Source of the DNA: Streptomyces sp. NBC_00258
GTDB taxonomy: Bacteria > Actinomycetota > Actinomycetes > Streptomycetales > Streptomycetaceae
DNA length: 64,000 nucleotides
Reading direction: 5' to 3'
NCBI RefSeq assembly: GCF_036182465.1
Contig: NZ_CP108081.1
Location: 8,308,001-8,372,000 of the forward strand
The notes under the pieces were generated by a model that searched no databases, was not told where the DNA came from, and worked only from the letters and a program-made list of their open reading frames with translations. The first letter of the stretch is position 1; each line of letters opens with the position of its first letter. Shown piece by piece: positions 1-8,656 of this stretch. The position numbers and the translations under genes were made by a program.

Positions 1-2112
1 CCGGAGGACCCCGACCTGCTGGCCGGCGACGGCCCGCTGGTCCTCGTCGACGACGAGTTCTCCACCGGCAACACGGTCCTCAACACCATCCGTGACCTGC
101 ACGAACGCTATCCGCGCGACCGGTACGTCATAGTCGCCCTGGTCGACATGCGCTCGGCCGCGGATCTCGGACGCCTGGAGGACTTCGCCCGCGAGATCGA
201 CGCCCGCGTGGACCTCGTGACGGCCGCCTCCGGCACCGTACGGCTCCCCGAGGGGGTCCTGGAGAAGGGCCAGGCGCTGGTCGCGCGGTACGAGTCCGAG
301 GCGCAGGCCTCCGCCGGCTCCCAGTCGTCCGCCGCCGCCCCGTCGTCCGGCGTCCCCGATTCCGCGGGCCGCGAGGGGCAGGCCGCCCCGGAGGGGCTCG
401 CCCGGCCGGCCCTCCGTGTCGAGCTGGGATGGCCCGCGGGGATACCCGACGGCGGGCGGCACGGCTTCACCCCCGAGCACCGCGTACGCTTGGAGGGCGC
501 CCTGCCCGCCATGGCGGCCCGCATCGCCGAGGCGCTCCCGTCCGACGCCCGCCGCGTCCTCGTCCTCGGCTTCGAGGAACTGATGTACGCGCCGCTGCGG
601 CTCGGCGTCACCCTGGAGAAGCTGACCGACGCCGAGGTCCGCTACTCCACGACCACCCGCTCCCCGGTGCTCGCCGTCGACGACCCCGGCTACGCCATCC
701 GCACCCGGCTCGTCTTCCCCGCCCACGACAGCCCCGCCGACGGCCCCGGCGAGCGCTACGCCTACAACGTCGCGGGCGCCGGCTTCGACGCCGTCGTCGC
801 CGTGGTCGACTCCGCCGCCGACACGCCCGAACTGCACGCTCCCGACGGCCTGCTGGCGCGGCTCTCCGCGCACACGCCGAGCGTGCTGCTCGCCGTCGTC
901 CCCTCGTACACACCAGAACGGCCGTCCACCGCGTCGCCCACTGAAAGGCCATCCATGCTGCCCGAGCCCCTCCGTGGCCCCGACTTCTCCTCGTACGCAC
1001 CTGACGAGGTCGGCTGGCTGCTGCAGGATCTCTCGGACACGAAGCTGGAGGCGCCGACCGAGGAGCGCGAGGAGGCCATCCAGAGCGGCGGCGCCCACTA
1101 CGCGGAGTCGCTCCCGGTGGAGTACCAGCCGAGCGACGCGTACCAGGAGCTGTTCCACAACGCGCTCGCCGTCTCGGCCACCCGTATCGCCCAGGCCGTC
1201 GGCGTCGTCACGGAGACCGTGCTCGCGGAGCGGTCCCCGCGTCCCGTCCTCGTCTCGCTGGCCCGCGCCGGCACCCCCGTCGGCGTCCTGATGCGCCGCT
1301 GGGCCCAGCACAGGCACGGCCTGGACCTCCCGCACTACGCCGTCTCCATCGTGCGCGGCCGCGGCATCGACGCCAACGCGCTGCGCTGGCTGGCCGCCCA
1401 CCACGATCCGGCCGACATCGTCTTCGTGGACGGCTGGACCGGCAAGGGCGCCATAACCCGCGAACTCGCCCAGGCCGTCGAGGAGTTCGAGGCCTCCGAC
1501 GGCATCACCGGCTTCGACCCGGAGATAGCGGTCCTCGCCGACCCCGGCTCCTGCGTGCGCACGTACGGCACCCGCGAGGACTTCCTCATCCCCTCCGCCT
1601 GCCTCAACTCCACGGTCTCCGGCCTCATTTCCCGTACGGTCCTCCGCGCCGACCTGGTCGGGGAGCACGACTACCACGGCGCGAAGTTCTACCGCGAGCT
1701 CGCCGCCGCGGACGTCTCCGTCGCCTTCCTGGACGCCGTCTCCGACCGCTTCGACGCGGTCGGCGAAGCGGTTGACGCCCAGGTCAAGGAACTCCTGTCC
1801 ACCGACCGCAGCCCGACCTGGGAGGGCTGGGCGGCAGTCGAGCGGATCAGCGAGGAGTACGGCATCCACGACGTCAACCTCGTCAAGCCCGGTGTCGGCG
1901 AGGCGACCCGCGTCCTGCTGCGCCGCGTCCCCTGGAAGATCCTCGCCCGGGCCGGAGCGGGCGCCGACCTCGACCATGTACGCCTGCTCGCCGAGCAGCG
2001 GGGCGTACCCGTCGAGGAGGTGGACGAACTCCCGTACACCTGCGTCGGGTTGATCCACCCCAAGTACACCCGCGGAGCGACCGGCGCCGACGGCAAGGCG
2101 GTGACGGTCTGA
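1..2112 (+). CDS. PRTase-TRSP-StiP fusion protein (5' partial)
   Basis: The gene enters the window already open; the frame runs without a stop from base 1. The visible part begins in a type I phosphoribosyltransferase domain with the PRPP loop VDDEFSTGNT at visible residues 16-25. It continues into a TRSP domain, with the name-giving TRSP motif coded at 655-666. From about 955 it becomes a StiP/PELOTA_1-type protein, predicted in the literature to be a cysteine protease or RNA-binding module. These three families occur together in Ter (tellurite/stress) operons thought to make a nucleoside-like metabolite. Usually PRTase/TRSP and StiP are two genes. Here an ATG at 955 with GAAAGG six bases upstream, preceded by an out-of-frame TGA at 942-944, looks like a relic of a gene boundary, so this may be a fusion or a frameshift artefact. 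The next gene overlaps by one base. Confidence 0.8.
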   Translation, partial: PEDPDLLAGDGPLVLVDDEFSTGNTVLNTIRDLHERYPRDRYVIVALVDMRSAADLGRLEDFAREIDARVDLVTAASGTVRLPEGVLEKGQALVARYESEAQASAGSQSSAAAPSSGVPDSAGREGQAAPEGLARPALRVELGWPAGIPDGGRHGFTPEHRVRLEGALPAMAARIAEALPSDARRVLVLGFEELMYAPLRLGVTLEKLTDAEVRYSTTTRSPVLAVDDPGYAIRTRLVFPAHDSPADGPGERYAYNVAGAGFDAVVAVVDSAADTPELHAPDGLLARLSAHTPSVLLAVVPSYTPERPSTASPTERPSMLPEPLRGPDFSSYAPDEVGWLLQDLSDTKLEAPTEEREEAIQSGGAHYAESLPVEYQPSDAYQELFHNALAVSATRIAQAVGVVTETVLAERSPRPVLVSLARAGTPVGVLMRRWAQHRHGLDLPHYAVSIVRGRGIDANALRWLAAHHDPADIVFVDGWTGKGAITRELAQAVEEFEASDGITGFDPEIAVLADPGSCVRTYGTREDFLIPSACLNSTVSGLISRTVLRADLVGEHDYHGAKFYRELAAADVSVAFLDAVSDRFDAVGEAVDAQVKELLSTDRSPTWEGWAAVERISEEYGIHDVNLVKPGVGEATRVLLRRVPWKILARAGAGADLDHVRLLAEQRGVPVEEVDELPYTCVGLIHPKYTRGATGADGKAVTV

Positions 2113-2966
2113 TGACGAACGCCGCCCCGATGAGGAACTCCGGTTCACTGCCCACCTCCTCGCCCAGGGTGCTGGTCGCCAGCGATCTCGACCGCACACT
2201 CATCTACTCCTCGGCCGCACTGGCCCTGACCATGCCCGACGCGCGGGCGCCCCGGCTGCTCAGCGTCGAGGTGCACGAGAGCAAGCCGCTGTCCTACATG
2301 ACCGAGACCGCGGCCGGACTCCTCGCCGAACTCGGCGACGTGGCCGACTTCGTACCGACCACCACCCGAACCCGCAAGCAGTACCAGCGCATCCAACTCC
2401 CGGGCCCCGCCCCGAAGTACGCGATCTGCGCCAACGGCGGCCACCTGCTCGTGGACGGTGTGACGGACCCCGAGTGGCACGCCTCGGTGACCGAGCGCCT
2501 CGCCCGTGAGTGCGCCCCGCTCGACGAGGTGCGCGAGCACATGGAGGCCACCGCCGACCCGGCCTGGGTACGCAAGCACCGCCTCGCCGAGGACCTCTTC
2601 GTGTACCTCGTCGTTGAGCGCGAACTGCTCCCCGAGGACTGGGTCAAGGAACTGGCCGTCTGGGCGGAGAACCGCGGCTGGACGGTTTCGCTCCAGGGCC
2701 GCAAGATCTACGCCGTACCGAAGCCGCTCACCAAGAGCGCCGCCATGCGTGAGGTCGCCCGCCGCACGGGAGCGACCCTCACTCTCGCGGCCGGGGACTC
2801 CCTCCTCGACGCCGACCTCCTCCTGGCCGCGGACCGCGGCTGGCGCCCGGGCCACGGCGAGCTGGCCGACGTCGGGTGGACGGCCCCCGGGATCACGGCC
2901 CTTCCGGAACGGGGTGTCGCCGCGGGCGAGCGGATCCTGCGGGAGTTCCTGCGAGAGGTTCGGTAG
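2112..2966 (+). CDS. HAD family hydrolase of the Ter-associated operon
   Basis: This 284-residue HAD-superfamily phosphatase has motif I SDLDRT near residue 24, a motif II threonine in TTTRTRK near residue 78, and a C-terminal acidic motif GDSLLDADLL near residue 228. The cap region between them fits the Cof-like or sucrose-phosphatase type. The start codon overlaps the previous stop (TGATG at 2110-2114), so the two genes are translationally coupled. HAD proteins of this sort are part of Ter stress operons next to the PRTase and StiP proteins, where a role in making or trimming a nucleoside-like compound has been proposed. The substrate is unknown. Confidence 0.8.
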   Translation: MTNAAPMRNSGSLPTSSPRVLVASDLDRTLIYSSAALALTMPDARAPRLLSVEVHESKPLSYMTETAAGLLAELGDVADFVPTTTRTRKQYQRIQLPGPAPKYAICANGGHLLVDGVTDPEWHASVTERLARECAPLDEVREHMEATADPAWVRKHRLAEDLFVYLVVERELLPEDWVKELAVWAENRGWTVSLQGRKIYAVPKPLTKSAAMREVARRTGATLTLAAGDSLLDADLLLAADRGWRPGHGELADVGWTAPGITALPERGVAAGERILREFLREVR

Positions 2967-3115
2967 GGCTGGTGAGGTAGAGGCAGGCGGTGCGAGCGGT
3001 AGAGGCGGTTGGCCGACAGCAGGCTGGGTAAGGGCGGTTGGCCGGCGGGCTCGGCAGGGGCGCTCGGCCGGCGGCCTAGGCAGGGGCGGCCTGAGCGGTG
3101 GCGGTGCTGGACGGC

Positions 3116-3802
3116 TCAGGCGGCTGCCTGCTCCTTCTCTTCGGTCTCCTCCTTCGCACGGCGCCGCCCGCCCCGGCCCGGCCTGAACAGCCGTACGCCC
3201 GCGAAGAGCAGCACCGCGAGCACCGCCCCTACCAGCACGACCTTCGAGTACGTCGACACATAGCCGGTGACCTCCGACCAGTTCTCGCCGAGCAGATAGC
3301 CGGCGAGGACGAAGATGGTGTTCCAGATCGCGCTGCCCAGCGTGGTCAGGCCGAGGAACACGGACAGCCGCATGCGCTCGATGCCCGCGGGCACGGATAT
3401 CAGGCTGCGGAAGATGGGGATCATCCGGCCGAAGAACACGGCCTTGGTGCCGTGGCGGGAGAACCACGCCTCCGTCTTCTCGATGTCCGAGACCTTCACC
3501 AGTGGCAGCCGGGCCGCGATCGCCACCGTACGGTCGCGGCCGAGCAGCGCCCCCACGCCGTACAGCGCGAGCGCGCCTATGACGGAGCCGGCCGTCGTCC
3601 AGAGCAGAGCCGCGAACAGATTCATCTGCCCGGTGCTCGCCGCGAACCCGGCGAGCGGCAGGATGACCTCGCTGGGCAGAGGCGGAAACAGGTTCTCCAG
3701 GGCGATGGCGATGCCCGCGCCCGGTGCCCCGAGCGTGTCCATGAGGCTGTTGATCCACTGCGGTGCGCTGCTGTCCGCTGCGGCGGCTGCGATGGCTGTC
3801 AT
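3116..3802 (-). CDS. DedA family membrane protein
   Basis: This 228-residue polytopic protein carries DedA/SNARE-associated features: the motif ENLFPPLPSEVILPLAG near residues 36-52 and the conserved FFGRMIPIFRSLISVPAG segment in the second half, followed by helices ending around residue 205. The charged tail (RRRAKEETEEKEQ) should be cytoplasmic. DedA proteins are membrane proteins linked to lipid flipping and membrane homeostasis, and several are undecaprenyl-phosphate or phosphatidylethanolamine translocases. It is convergent with the HAD gene and divergent from the histidine kinase, with a 131-base shared upstream region. A second, more diverged DedA lies at 13874-14614. Confidence 0.85.
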   Translation of the reverse strand: MTAIAAAAADSSAPQWINSLMDTLGAPGAGIAIALENLFPPLPSEVILPLAGFAASTGQMNLFAALLWTTAGSVIGALALYGVGALLGRDRTVAIAARLPLVKVSDIEKTEAWFSRHGTKAVFFGRMIPIFRSLISVPAGIERMRLSVFLGLTTLGSAIWNTIFVLAGYLLGENWSEVTGYVSTYSKVVLVGAVLAVLLFAGVRLFRPGRGGRRRAKEETEEKEQAAA

Positions 3803-3933
3803 GCCTCCACGCTAGAAAACCGAAGCTGAAGAGACCCTGAGGACAACCGCAAGGATCGGTGCGGTGGACCGCAGTTTCGAATTGCGGTTTTCCTCAGTGC
3901 GCGCGACTCCGGCGCCCGGCTAGCGTGGCGATC

Positions 3934-5073
3934 ATGCGAGATGTGGCACGACGTGGGACGCGGTGCGCGGTGGGGCTCATGACGGGAGCCGCCGCGGCCG
4001 CCGTCGAGCTGCTCTTCACCCTTCTCTCCGGCCTCGCCCTGTTACCCGTACTTGCCTGGCCGCGTGGCCGTCAGGCCGTGCTCCGACCGGTGTTCGCGGG
4101 GGCGAGGAGACTGACGGAGTTCGAGCGCAGACGGCTCAGGACCTGGCTGAGCGTGTCCGTCTCTCCCGCGCACGAGGACGCGCGCGCCCTGCGCTACATC
4201 GCGTGCCGTTGGACGCTCGGAGTTCTGGGCGGCGTCGTGATGCTGTCGGCGGCGCTCGGTCTCGCGTACGGCACGTACTGGATGTACGGCTGGATACTCT
4301 CGGACATCGAGCATCCCGGGGCGATAACTCTCGTCGCTTTCGGCGGGCTGTTCCTGCTCTTCCTCGCGGTGCAGGGGATGTTCGGGGTCGTCGAGCTGGA
4401 GGGGCAGTTGGCCCGGCACTTCCTCGGGCCCAGCCACCAGGAGGAGCTGGAGCGGCGGATCCTGGAACTGGCCGCGAGCCGCGCCGCAGTGGTGGACGCC
4501 GTGGACGACGAACGGCGCCGCATCGAGCGGGACCTGCACGACGGCGTACAACAGCGACTGGTCGCCCTCGGCATGCTGCTCGGCCGTGCCCTGCGAAGCC
4601 AGGACGCGGAGCGTGCCGACCGGCTGCTCCGCCAGGCCCACGACGAGAGCGGACAGGCGCTGGCCGAGCTGCGCGAGGTGGCCTGGCGGATCTATCCGAC
4701 CACGCTGGACGAGGCGGGTCTGCGGGCCGCCCTGGAGACGGTCGCCGAGCGCTCGTCCGTACCGGTACGGGTGGAGTACGAGCTGTCCGCCGAGCCCGGC
4801 AAAGCGGCGGCGACCGTCGCGTACTTCGTCGTCTGCGAAGCCGTCACGAACGCGGTCAAGCACGCGTCGGCGCGTCGGATCATCGTCCATCTCTGGGACG
4901 CCGGCCATGAGCTGTGCGTACGGATCGAGGACGACGGATCGGGCGGCGCGAACCCCATGGGCAGCGGGCTGTTCGGGCTGGCCCGGCGGGTGGACGCCCT
5001 CGACGGCCGGTTCAGTGTGCTCAGTCCGGTGGGCGGGCCCACCGTCATCTCAGCGGAGCTGCCGTGCGTGTGA
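3934..5073 (+). CDS. Two-component sensor histidine kinase (HisKA_3 type)
   Basis: This 379-residue kinase has hydrophobic segments near residues 13-32, 93-117 and 126-145. The HisKA_3 dimerisation/phosphoacceptor region has the motif ERDLHDGVQQRLVALG around residues 198-213, and the HATPase_c domain contains CEAVTNAVKHASA and a GSGLFGLARRV G-box. This is the NarL/DesK class that pairs with LuxR-type regulators, as here: the regulator starts inside the last codons of this gene. The frame is open from 3859, but I prefer ATG 3934 because TAGCGT (3921-3926) sits seven bases upstream, a leaderless arrangement. The signal it senses is not evident. Confidence 0.85.
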   Translation: MRDVARRGTRCAVGLMTGAAAAAVELLFTLLSGLALLPVLAWPRGRQAVLRPVFAGARRLTEFERRRLRTWLSVSVSPAHEDARALRYIACRWTLGVLGGVVMLSAALGLAYGTYWMYGWILSDIEHPGAITLVAFGGLFLLFLAVQGMFGVVELEGQLARHFLGPSHQEELERRILELAASRAAVVDAVDDERRRIERDLHDGVQQRLVALGMLLGRALRSQDAERADRLLRQAHDESGQALAELREVAWRIYPTTLDEAGLRAALETVAERSSVPVRVEYELSAEPGKAAATVAYFVVCEAVTNAVKHASARRIIVHLWDAGHELCVRIEDDGSGGANPMGSGLFGLARRVDALDGRFSVLSPVGGPTVISAELPCV

Positions 5074-5708
5074 TCCTGGCCGAGGACTCGACTCTGCTGC
5101 GAGAAGGCCTCGTACGTCTTCTGGTCGAGGAGGGGCACGAGGTGCTGGCCGCGGTCGGCGATGCCGAGCGGTTGCTGGCGGCCGTCGCCGAGGAGCGACC
5201 CGATGTGGTGGTGGCGGATGTGCGGATGCCGCCCACACACAGCGACGAGGGACTGCGCGCGGCCCTGGAGATTCGCGAACGCTGGCCGGACGTGGGCGTG
5301 TTGGTGCTCTCGCAGTACGTGGAGAAGCGATACGCGACGGAGTTGCTCACCGGAGACTCGGAGGGGGTCGGATATCTGCTCAAGGACCGTGTCGTCCAGG
5401 TCGACGAATTCCTCGATGCGTTGGAGCGGGTGAGCCAGGGGAGGGCGGCCTTCGACCCTGAGGTGGTGCGTCAGCTGCTCGGCCGCAGCGGGCGCGCGGA
5501 CGTCCTGGAACGGCTCACCACGAGAGAGAGGGACGTGCTGGCGGAGATGGCCCAGGGACATACGAACGCGGCCATCGCGCGACGGATGCACATCTCCCTC
5601 AGCGGAGTCGAGAAACACATCAACGCGATCTTCGACAAGCTCGAACTGACGGGAAGCGAGGGGTACTCCCGCAGAGTGCTGGCCGTACTTCGTTATCTGG
5701 GGGCCTGA
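5064..5708 (+). CDS. LuxR/NarL family response regulator
   Basis: This 214-residue response regulator has a receiver domain with the acidic pair in VILAEDSTLL, the phosphoacceptor aspartate in VVVADVRMPP (about residue 53) and a conserved lysine in YLLKDRV. The C-terminal LuxR HTH includes LTTRERDVLAEMAQGHTNAA followed by ISLSGVEKHINAIFDKL. The GTG start at 5064 lies ten bases inside the kinase gene, so the two are coupled. The frame is also open further upstream, but only this start leaves a normal receiver N-terminus. It presumably binds DNA when phosphorylated by the upstream kinase; targets cannot be read from the window. Confidence 0.9.
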   Translation: MRVILAEDSTLLREGLVRLLVEEGHEVLAAVGDAERLLAAVAEERPDVVVADVRMPPTHSDEGLRAALEIRERWPDVGVLVLSQYVEKRYATELLTGDSEGVGYLLKDRVVQVDEFLDALERVSQGRAAFDPEVVRQLLGRSGRADVLERLTTRERDVLAEMAQGHTNAAIARRMHISLSGVEKHINAIFDKLELTGSEGYSRRVLAVLRYLGA

Positions 5709-5927
5709 GATTTGAGGGCCTGAGGTGGTCGGCGGGTTGGGCGGTTGACGGGTTGGCCGGTTGGTGGGCAGGCGGCTGCCGGGCCCGGCCCGGTAGGGGG
5801 CGTGTCCCGAGGAGGGGCGGGGACCAGGGTGCGGGTTCCCCTCTCCCGGGCGGACGCTGCGAGCCCGGTCCCAGGAACCGGACTCGGAGGAATCCCGGTC
5901 CCAGGGGAACCGCGGCCTCGGACGGGG

Positions 5928-6152
5928 TCAGCCGCAGCAGCCCCCGCCGCAGCAACCGCCGCCGCCCCCGCCACCGGCGCTGGGGCGGGGCGCGGGAGCC
6001 GAGGCCGAGCCGCCGACCGCGACCGTCGACAGCAGCTTCACCGTGTCGTCGTGGCCGGCCGGGCAGGCCGCGGGTGCGGACGACTCGGCCATCGGACGGC
6101 TCTTCTCGAAGGTGTCTCCGCAGGTCCGGCAGCGGTACTCGTAGCGAGGCAT
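5928..6152 (-). CDS. FmdB family zinc ribbon protein
   Basis: This 74-residue protein has the FmdB/CxxC-CxxC regulatory-family signature MPRYEYRCRTCGDTFEKSRP, then a second possible metal ligand pair in ACPAGH, and a glycine run ending in CCGGGCCG. The family binds zinc through four cysteine/histidine ligands; its role is unclear, although early members were tied to formamidase expression. I chose the inner ATG at 6152 because MPRYEY is the usual start of the family; an ATG at 6158 is also in frame. It lies just downstream of the DUF4383 gene on the same strand, nine bases away. The cysteine-rich glycine tail is typical of Streptomyces members. Confidence 0.8.
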   Translation of the reverse strand: MPRYEYRCRTCGDTFEKSRPMAESSAPAACPAGHDDTVKLLSTVAVGGSASAPAPRPSAGGGGGGGCCGGGCCG

Positions 6153-6161
6153 GGGCACAGG

Positions 6162-6827
6162 TTAGCGGGTGCTCCGCCCGTCTCCCATGGGCCCGGCTTC
6201 GCCACCTGGGAGAGCGGACTTGCCTCCAGCGGGAGTGGCTTCGCCTTCCGGGAGAGCGGCGTCGCCCTTGGTTCCTGGCAGGGCCCTTGCCCGGAGGCTC
6301 GCCCGCAGTCGCTGTTCGTGGGCGGCCTGCTCGGGGTGGCGGGACCGCCAGTACGGGTTGTCGTGCGGCAGGGCCGAGCCGACGCGTCCGTACATCCCGA
6401 AGAACATCAACATCACTCCGACCACAAAGCTGAACAGCACGTTCTGGATGCGGAAGGCGAGGAAGTTGAGGCCGGTGTCGAGGAGAGCGAGGTTCACGAA
6501 GCCGCTGAGGATGAAGAGGACACCGAGGATCATGTTGAGCGTCGAGGCGATGTTGCCGCCGATCACCATGCCGGCGAAGAGCAGCAGTCCGACGCAGATC
6601 GACAGCACGCTCAGCGCGCCGTTGGTGTTCAGCCCGGCGACCGTGTCCCCGCCGGTGTCGAAGAAGCCGACCTTGTCGATCAGCCCCAGGATGCCGAAGG
6701 CGAGCAGCACGAGACCCATCAGCCCCGCGCCGACCCGGTAGAACTTGCTGAGACGGTGATCGACCGGCAGATGCTCATCGAGCCTGATCCGCCGCCTCGG
6801 CGCCGTACGAAGCACGTGCGTGGCCAT
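6162..6827 (-). CDS. DUF4383 domain membrane protein
   Basis: This 221-residue protein has an N-terminal DUF4383 domain with four predicted transmembrane helices (about residues 32-50, 68-90, 98-115 and 124-145) and a conserved ending near HDNPYWRSRHPEQ. The final 40 residues are a low-complexity tail with repeated LPEGE / LPGGE units, coded by a short degenerate repeat at about 6180-6270. DUF4383 proteins are actinobacterial membrane proteins without a known function. It is followed on the same strand by the FmdB gene, so the two may be co-transcribed. Confidence 0.75.
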   Translation of the reverse strand: MATHVLRTAPRRRIRLDEHLPVDHRLSKFYRVGAGLMGLVLLAFGILGLIDKVGFFDTGGDTVAGLNTNGALSVLSICVGLLLFAGMVIGGNIASTLNMILGVLFILSGFVNLALLDTGLNFLAFRIQNVLFSFVVGVMLMFFGMYGRVGSALPHDNPYWRSRHPEQAAHEQRLRASLRARALPGTKGDAALPEGEATPAGGKSALPGGEAGPMGDGRSTR

Positions 6828-6942
6828 ATCCGCCTCCTCTGGTGCGAGCGGAGGCCATACCTAACCTCAGCATCCGCCCGGGACGGCCGGACCGCCACAC
6901 TTGAGGCAGGACTGCCTGGCGCCGGCCAGAGGAAGCACCTCG

Positions 6943-6973
6943 CAGGGGCGCAAGGAACTGCGCGACCAGCCCC
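6943..6973 (+). repeat. Interspersed Streptomyces repeat, copy A
   Basis: This is a copy of the repeat with core CAGGGGCGC(A/G)(A/G)GGAACTG followed by CGCGACCAGCCCC. It can fold as a hairpin through the outer GGGGC/GCCCC and an inner CGCG pairing. The same motif recurs at 15568, 22153, 22218, 22285, 22351 and 28475. Confidence 0.7.
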
Positions 6974-6987
6974 CCCCCACGGCCCCG

Positions 6988-7160
6988 CCCGTCACCCACG
7001 GCCCGCATGTCATGCACCAGCCCTCGCAGGCTCGCCCGTCACCCACGGGCCCGCATGTCATGCACCAGCCTCCGCAGGTCCGCACATCACCCACGCGGCC
7101 TGCATGCCACGCACCAGTCCCGTGGGCGGGCCGCACGTCATTCACCGCCCCCGAGCGGAG
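6988..7160. repeat. 48-bp tandem repeat, about 3.5 copies
   Basis: Units begin near 6988, 7035 and 7083, each carrying CCCACGGCCCGCATGTCATG with small changes; a decayed unit follows near 7121. The unit shows partial dyad symmetry (GGCCCGCATG/CATGCACC). It fills most of the 336-base gap between the coiled-coil protein and DUF4383 genes. I see no credible coding content here. Confidence 0.65.
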
Positions 7161-7163
7161 CGC

Positions 7164-8603
7164 TCACGCTCCGCCCCCGCGCTCCTCACGAATCTGCGAA
7201 ACCACCCGACCCACGGTCCCGCGCACACCCTCCAGCTCGGTCAGGAAATGCCAGTAGTCGGGGTGCCGCCCCTCCAGCGTCCCGATCGCCCGCTCCAGCC
7301 GGGCCACCGAGTCGTCGAGCGGCCGCGCGTGCTGGGGGTCGGGCGTATTACGTCCGGACATCGCCAACCGCTGCGCGTCCCGGAGCGCGAACCGCGTACG
7401 GTCGATCTCCCGCTGCGGGTCCTTGGACACCTCGTTCAGCCGCCGCAACCGGTCCCCGGCCGCGGACACGGCCTCGTCGGTCGTGTTCAGCAGCGCCCGA
7501 ACCGTGGACAGCAGCGACGTGGCGTCGGCCCACCGCTGCTCGTCCCGCGCGGTCCGCGCTTCCGCGAGCTTCCGCTCGGCCTGCCGGACGGTCTCCGCGG
7601 ACTGGTCGGGCACATGCTGCAGGTCCTGCCAGCACGCGGCCGAGAACCGCCGCCGCAGCTCGCTCAGCACGGGCTCCACCTGCCCGGACCGCGTGGTCAG
7701 CGCCTGCGCGCGCGTCCGCAGCGAGACGAGGCGCCGGTCGATCTCGGCGGCCCTCTCCGGCAGCCGCTCGGCCTCCGCGCGGACCGCCTCGGCGTCCCGC
7801 GCGACCCGGTCGGCGCGCTCCAGCGTCTCCGGTACGCCGTGCTGACCCGCGCCCTGGTTCAGCTTGGTCAACTCCGGAGCGAGGGCGGCGAGCCGGGCGG
7901 CGAGGTCGTCGGCCTTGAGCTTCGTTCCCCGTACGGCATCGAGTGCGTTCGACGCGGCGAGCAGGGACTGGCGGGCGCGCTCGACGGCCGGGGCGAGGCG
8001 GGCCAGCTGCGTCTCCGCCTTGCCGAGGAGCGATCCGAGCCCCTGCTCGAAGCGGTCCAGCTCCTGCTTGACCCGGGCGAGCTCGTCCTTGGCCTTCGTC
8101 AGCTCGGTGCGCGCTTGGGCGGCGACGGAGGCCTCAAGATCGTCGCGGTCGAGGTCGTGGGCGTCGACCGCGCCGATGTACGTACGACTGGCCTCGTCGA
8201 TGCGGCGGCCGAGCGCGTCGAAGTCGGAGACCGCGCGCCGGGCGGCGGGGGAGTCGTCGACGGCCGTGATCGTCTCGATCGAGATCCGTAGATCGCGCTG
8301 CGCGGTGTCGAGTTCGTAGAACGCGGCCGCCGCGGCGTCCTTCGCCGCCTGGGCCTCGGCCCGCTGGCTCTCCGAGCGCCCGCCGAACCATCGCCGTGTG
8401 CCGCCGCCGGCGAACGCGGCGGGCAGCGTGAGCGCGAGCAGCGGGAGCGGAAGAAGCACCAGGGCCAGCAGGTCACGGCCAGCACCACGCGCCCCCGTGG
8501 GCCCGAACCAGGCACGGGGGCGAGGAACTTGCTGTGCGCATGGCACAAACGGTGTGTACGGCTGCGAAGGTGTCGCCGTCACTTCCCTCTCCCGTGCTGT
8601 CAT
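7164..8603 (-). CDS. Membrane-anchored coiled-coil protein, function unknown
   Basis: The 479-residue product has a short N-terminal region, one transmembrane helix at about residues 43-67 (rich in L, P and A), and then roughly 370 residues of heptad-like, alanine- and glutamate-rich helix with several breaks, typical of a long coiled coil. No enzymatic motif is visible. Its topology suggests a cell-envelope or cytoskeletal scaffold of the kind Streptomyces uses in division or polarity, but this is only an inference from shape. The start at 8603 follows AGGACGG. It lies 53 bases downstream of the DUF4097 lipoprotein gene on the same strand, so the two may form an operon. Confidence 0.65.
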   Translation of the reverse strand: MTAREREVTATPSQPYTPFVPCAQQVPRPRAWFGPTGARGAGRDLLALVLLPLPLLALTLPAAFAGGGTRRWFGGRSESQRAEAQAAKDAAAAAFYELDTAQRDLRISIETITAVDDSPAARRAVSDFDALGRRIDEASRTYIGAVDAHDLDRDDLEASVAAQARTELTKAKDELARVKQELDRFEQGLGSLLGKAETQLARLAPAVERARQSLLAASNALDAVRGTKLKADDLAARLAALAPELTKLNQGAGQHGVPETLERADRVARDAEAVRAEAERLPERAAEIDRRLVSLRTRAQALTTRSGQVEPVLSELRRRFSAACWQDLQHVPDQSAETVRQAERKLAEARTARDEQRWADATSLLSTVRALLNTTDEAVSAAGDRLRRLNEVSKDPQREIDRTRFALRDAQRLAMSGRNTPDPQHARPLDDSVARLERAIGTLEGRHPDYWHFLTELEGVRGTVGRVVSQIREERGGGA

Positions 8604-8656
8604 CCGTCCTGCCCCGTGTCATTCTCCCACCAGGTAAGGACGAACACACGGGCCGG

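Noticed and set aside
2145..3758. Long open frames opposite or across real genes (also 23741-26188, 31007-33007, 5745-8291, 42462-43715)
   Set aside because: They are shadows created by high-GC third positions; their translations are low-complexity Arg/Gly/Pro/Ala and overlap genes with clear motifs.
6988..7160. CRISPR-like spacing of repeats here and at 28913-28976
   Set aside because: Units are directly tandem with no unique spacers and no cas genes in the window.
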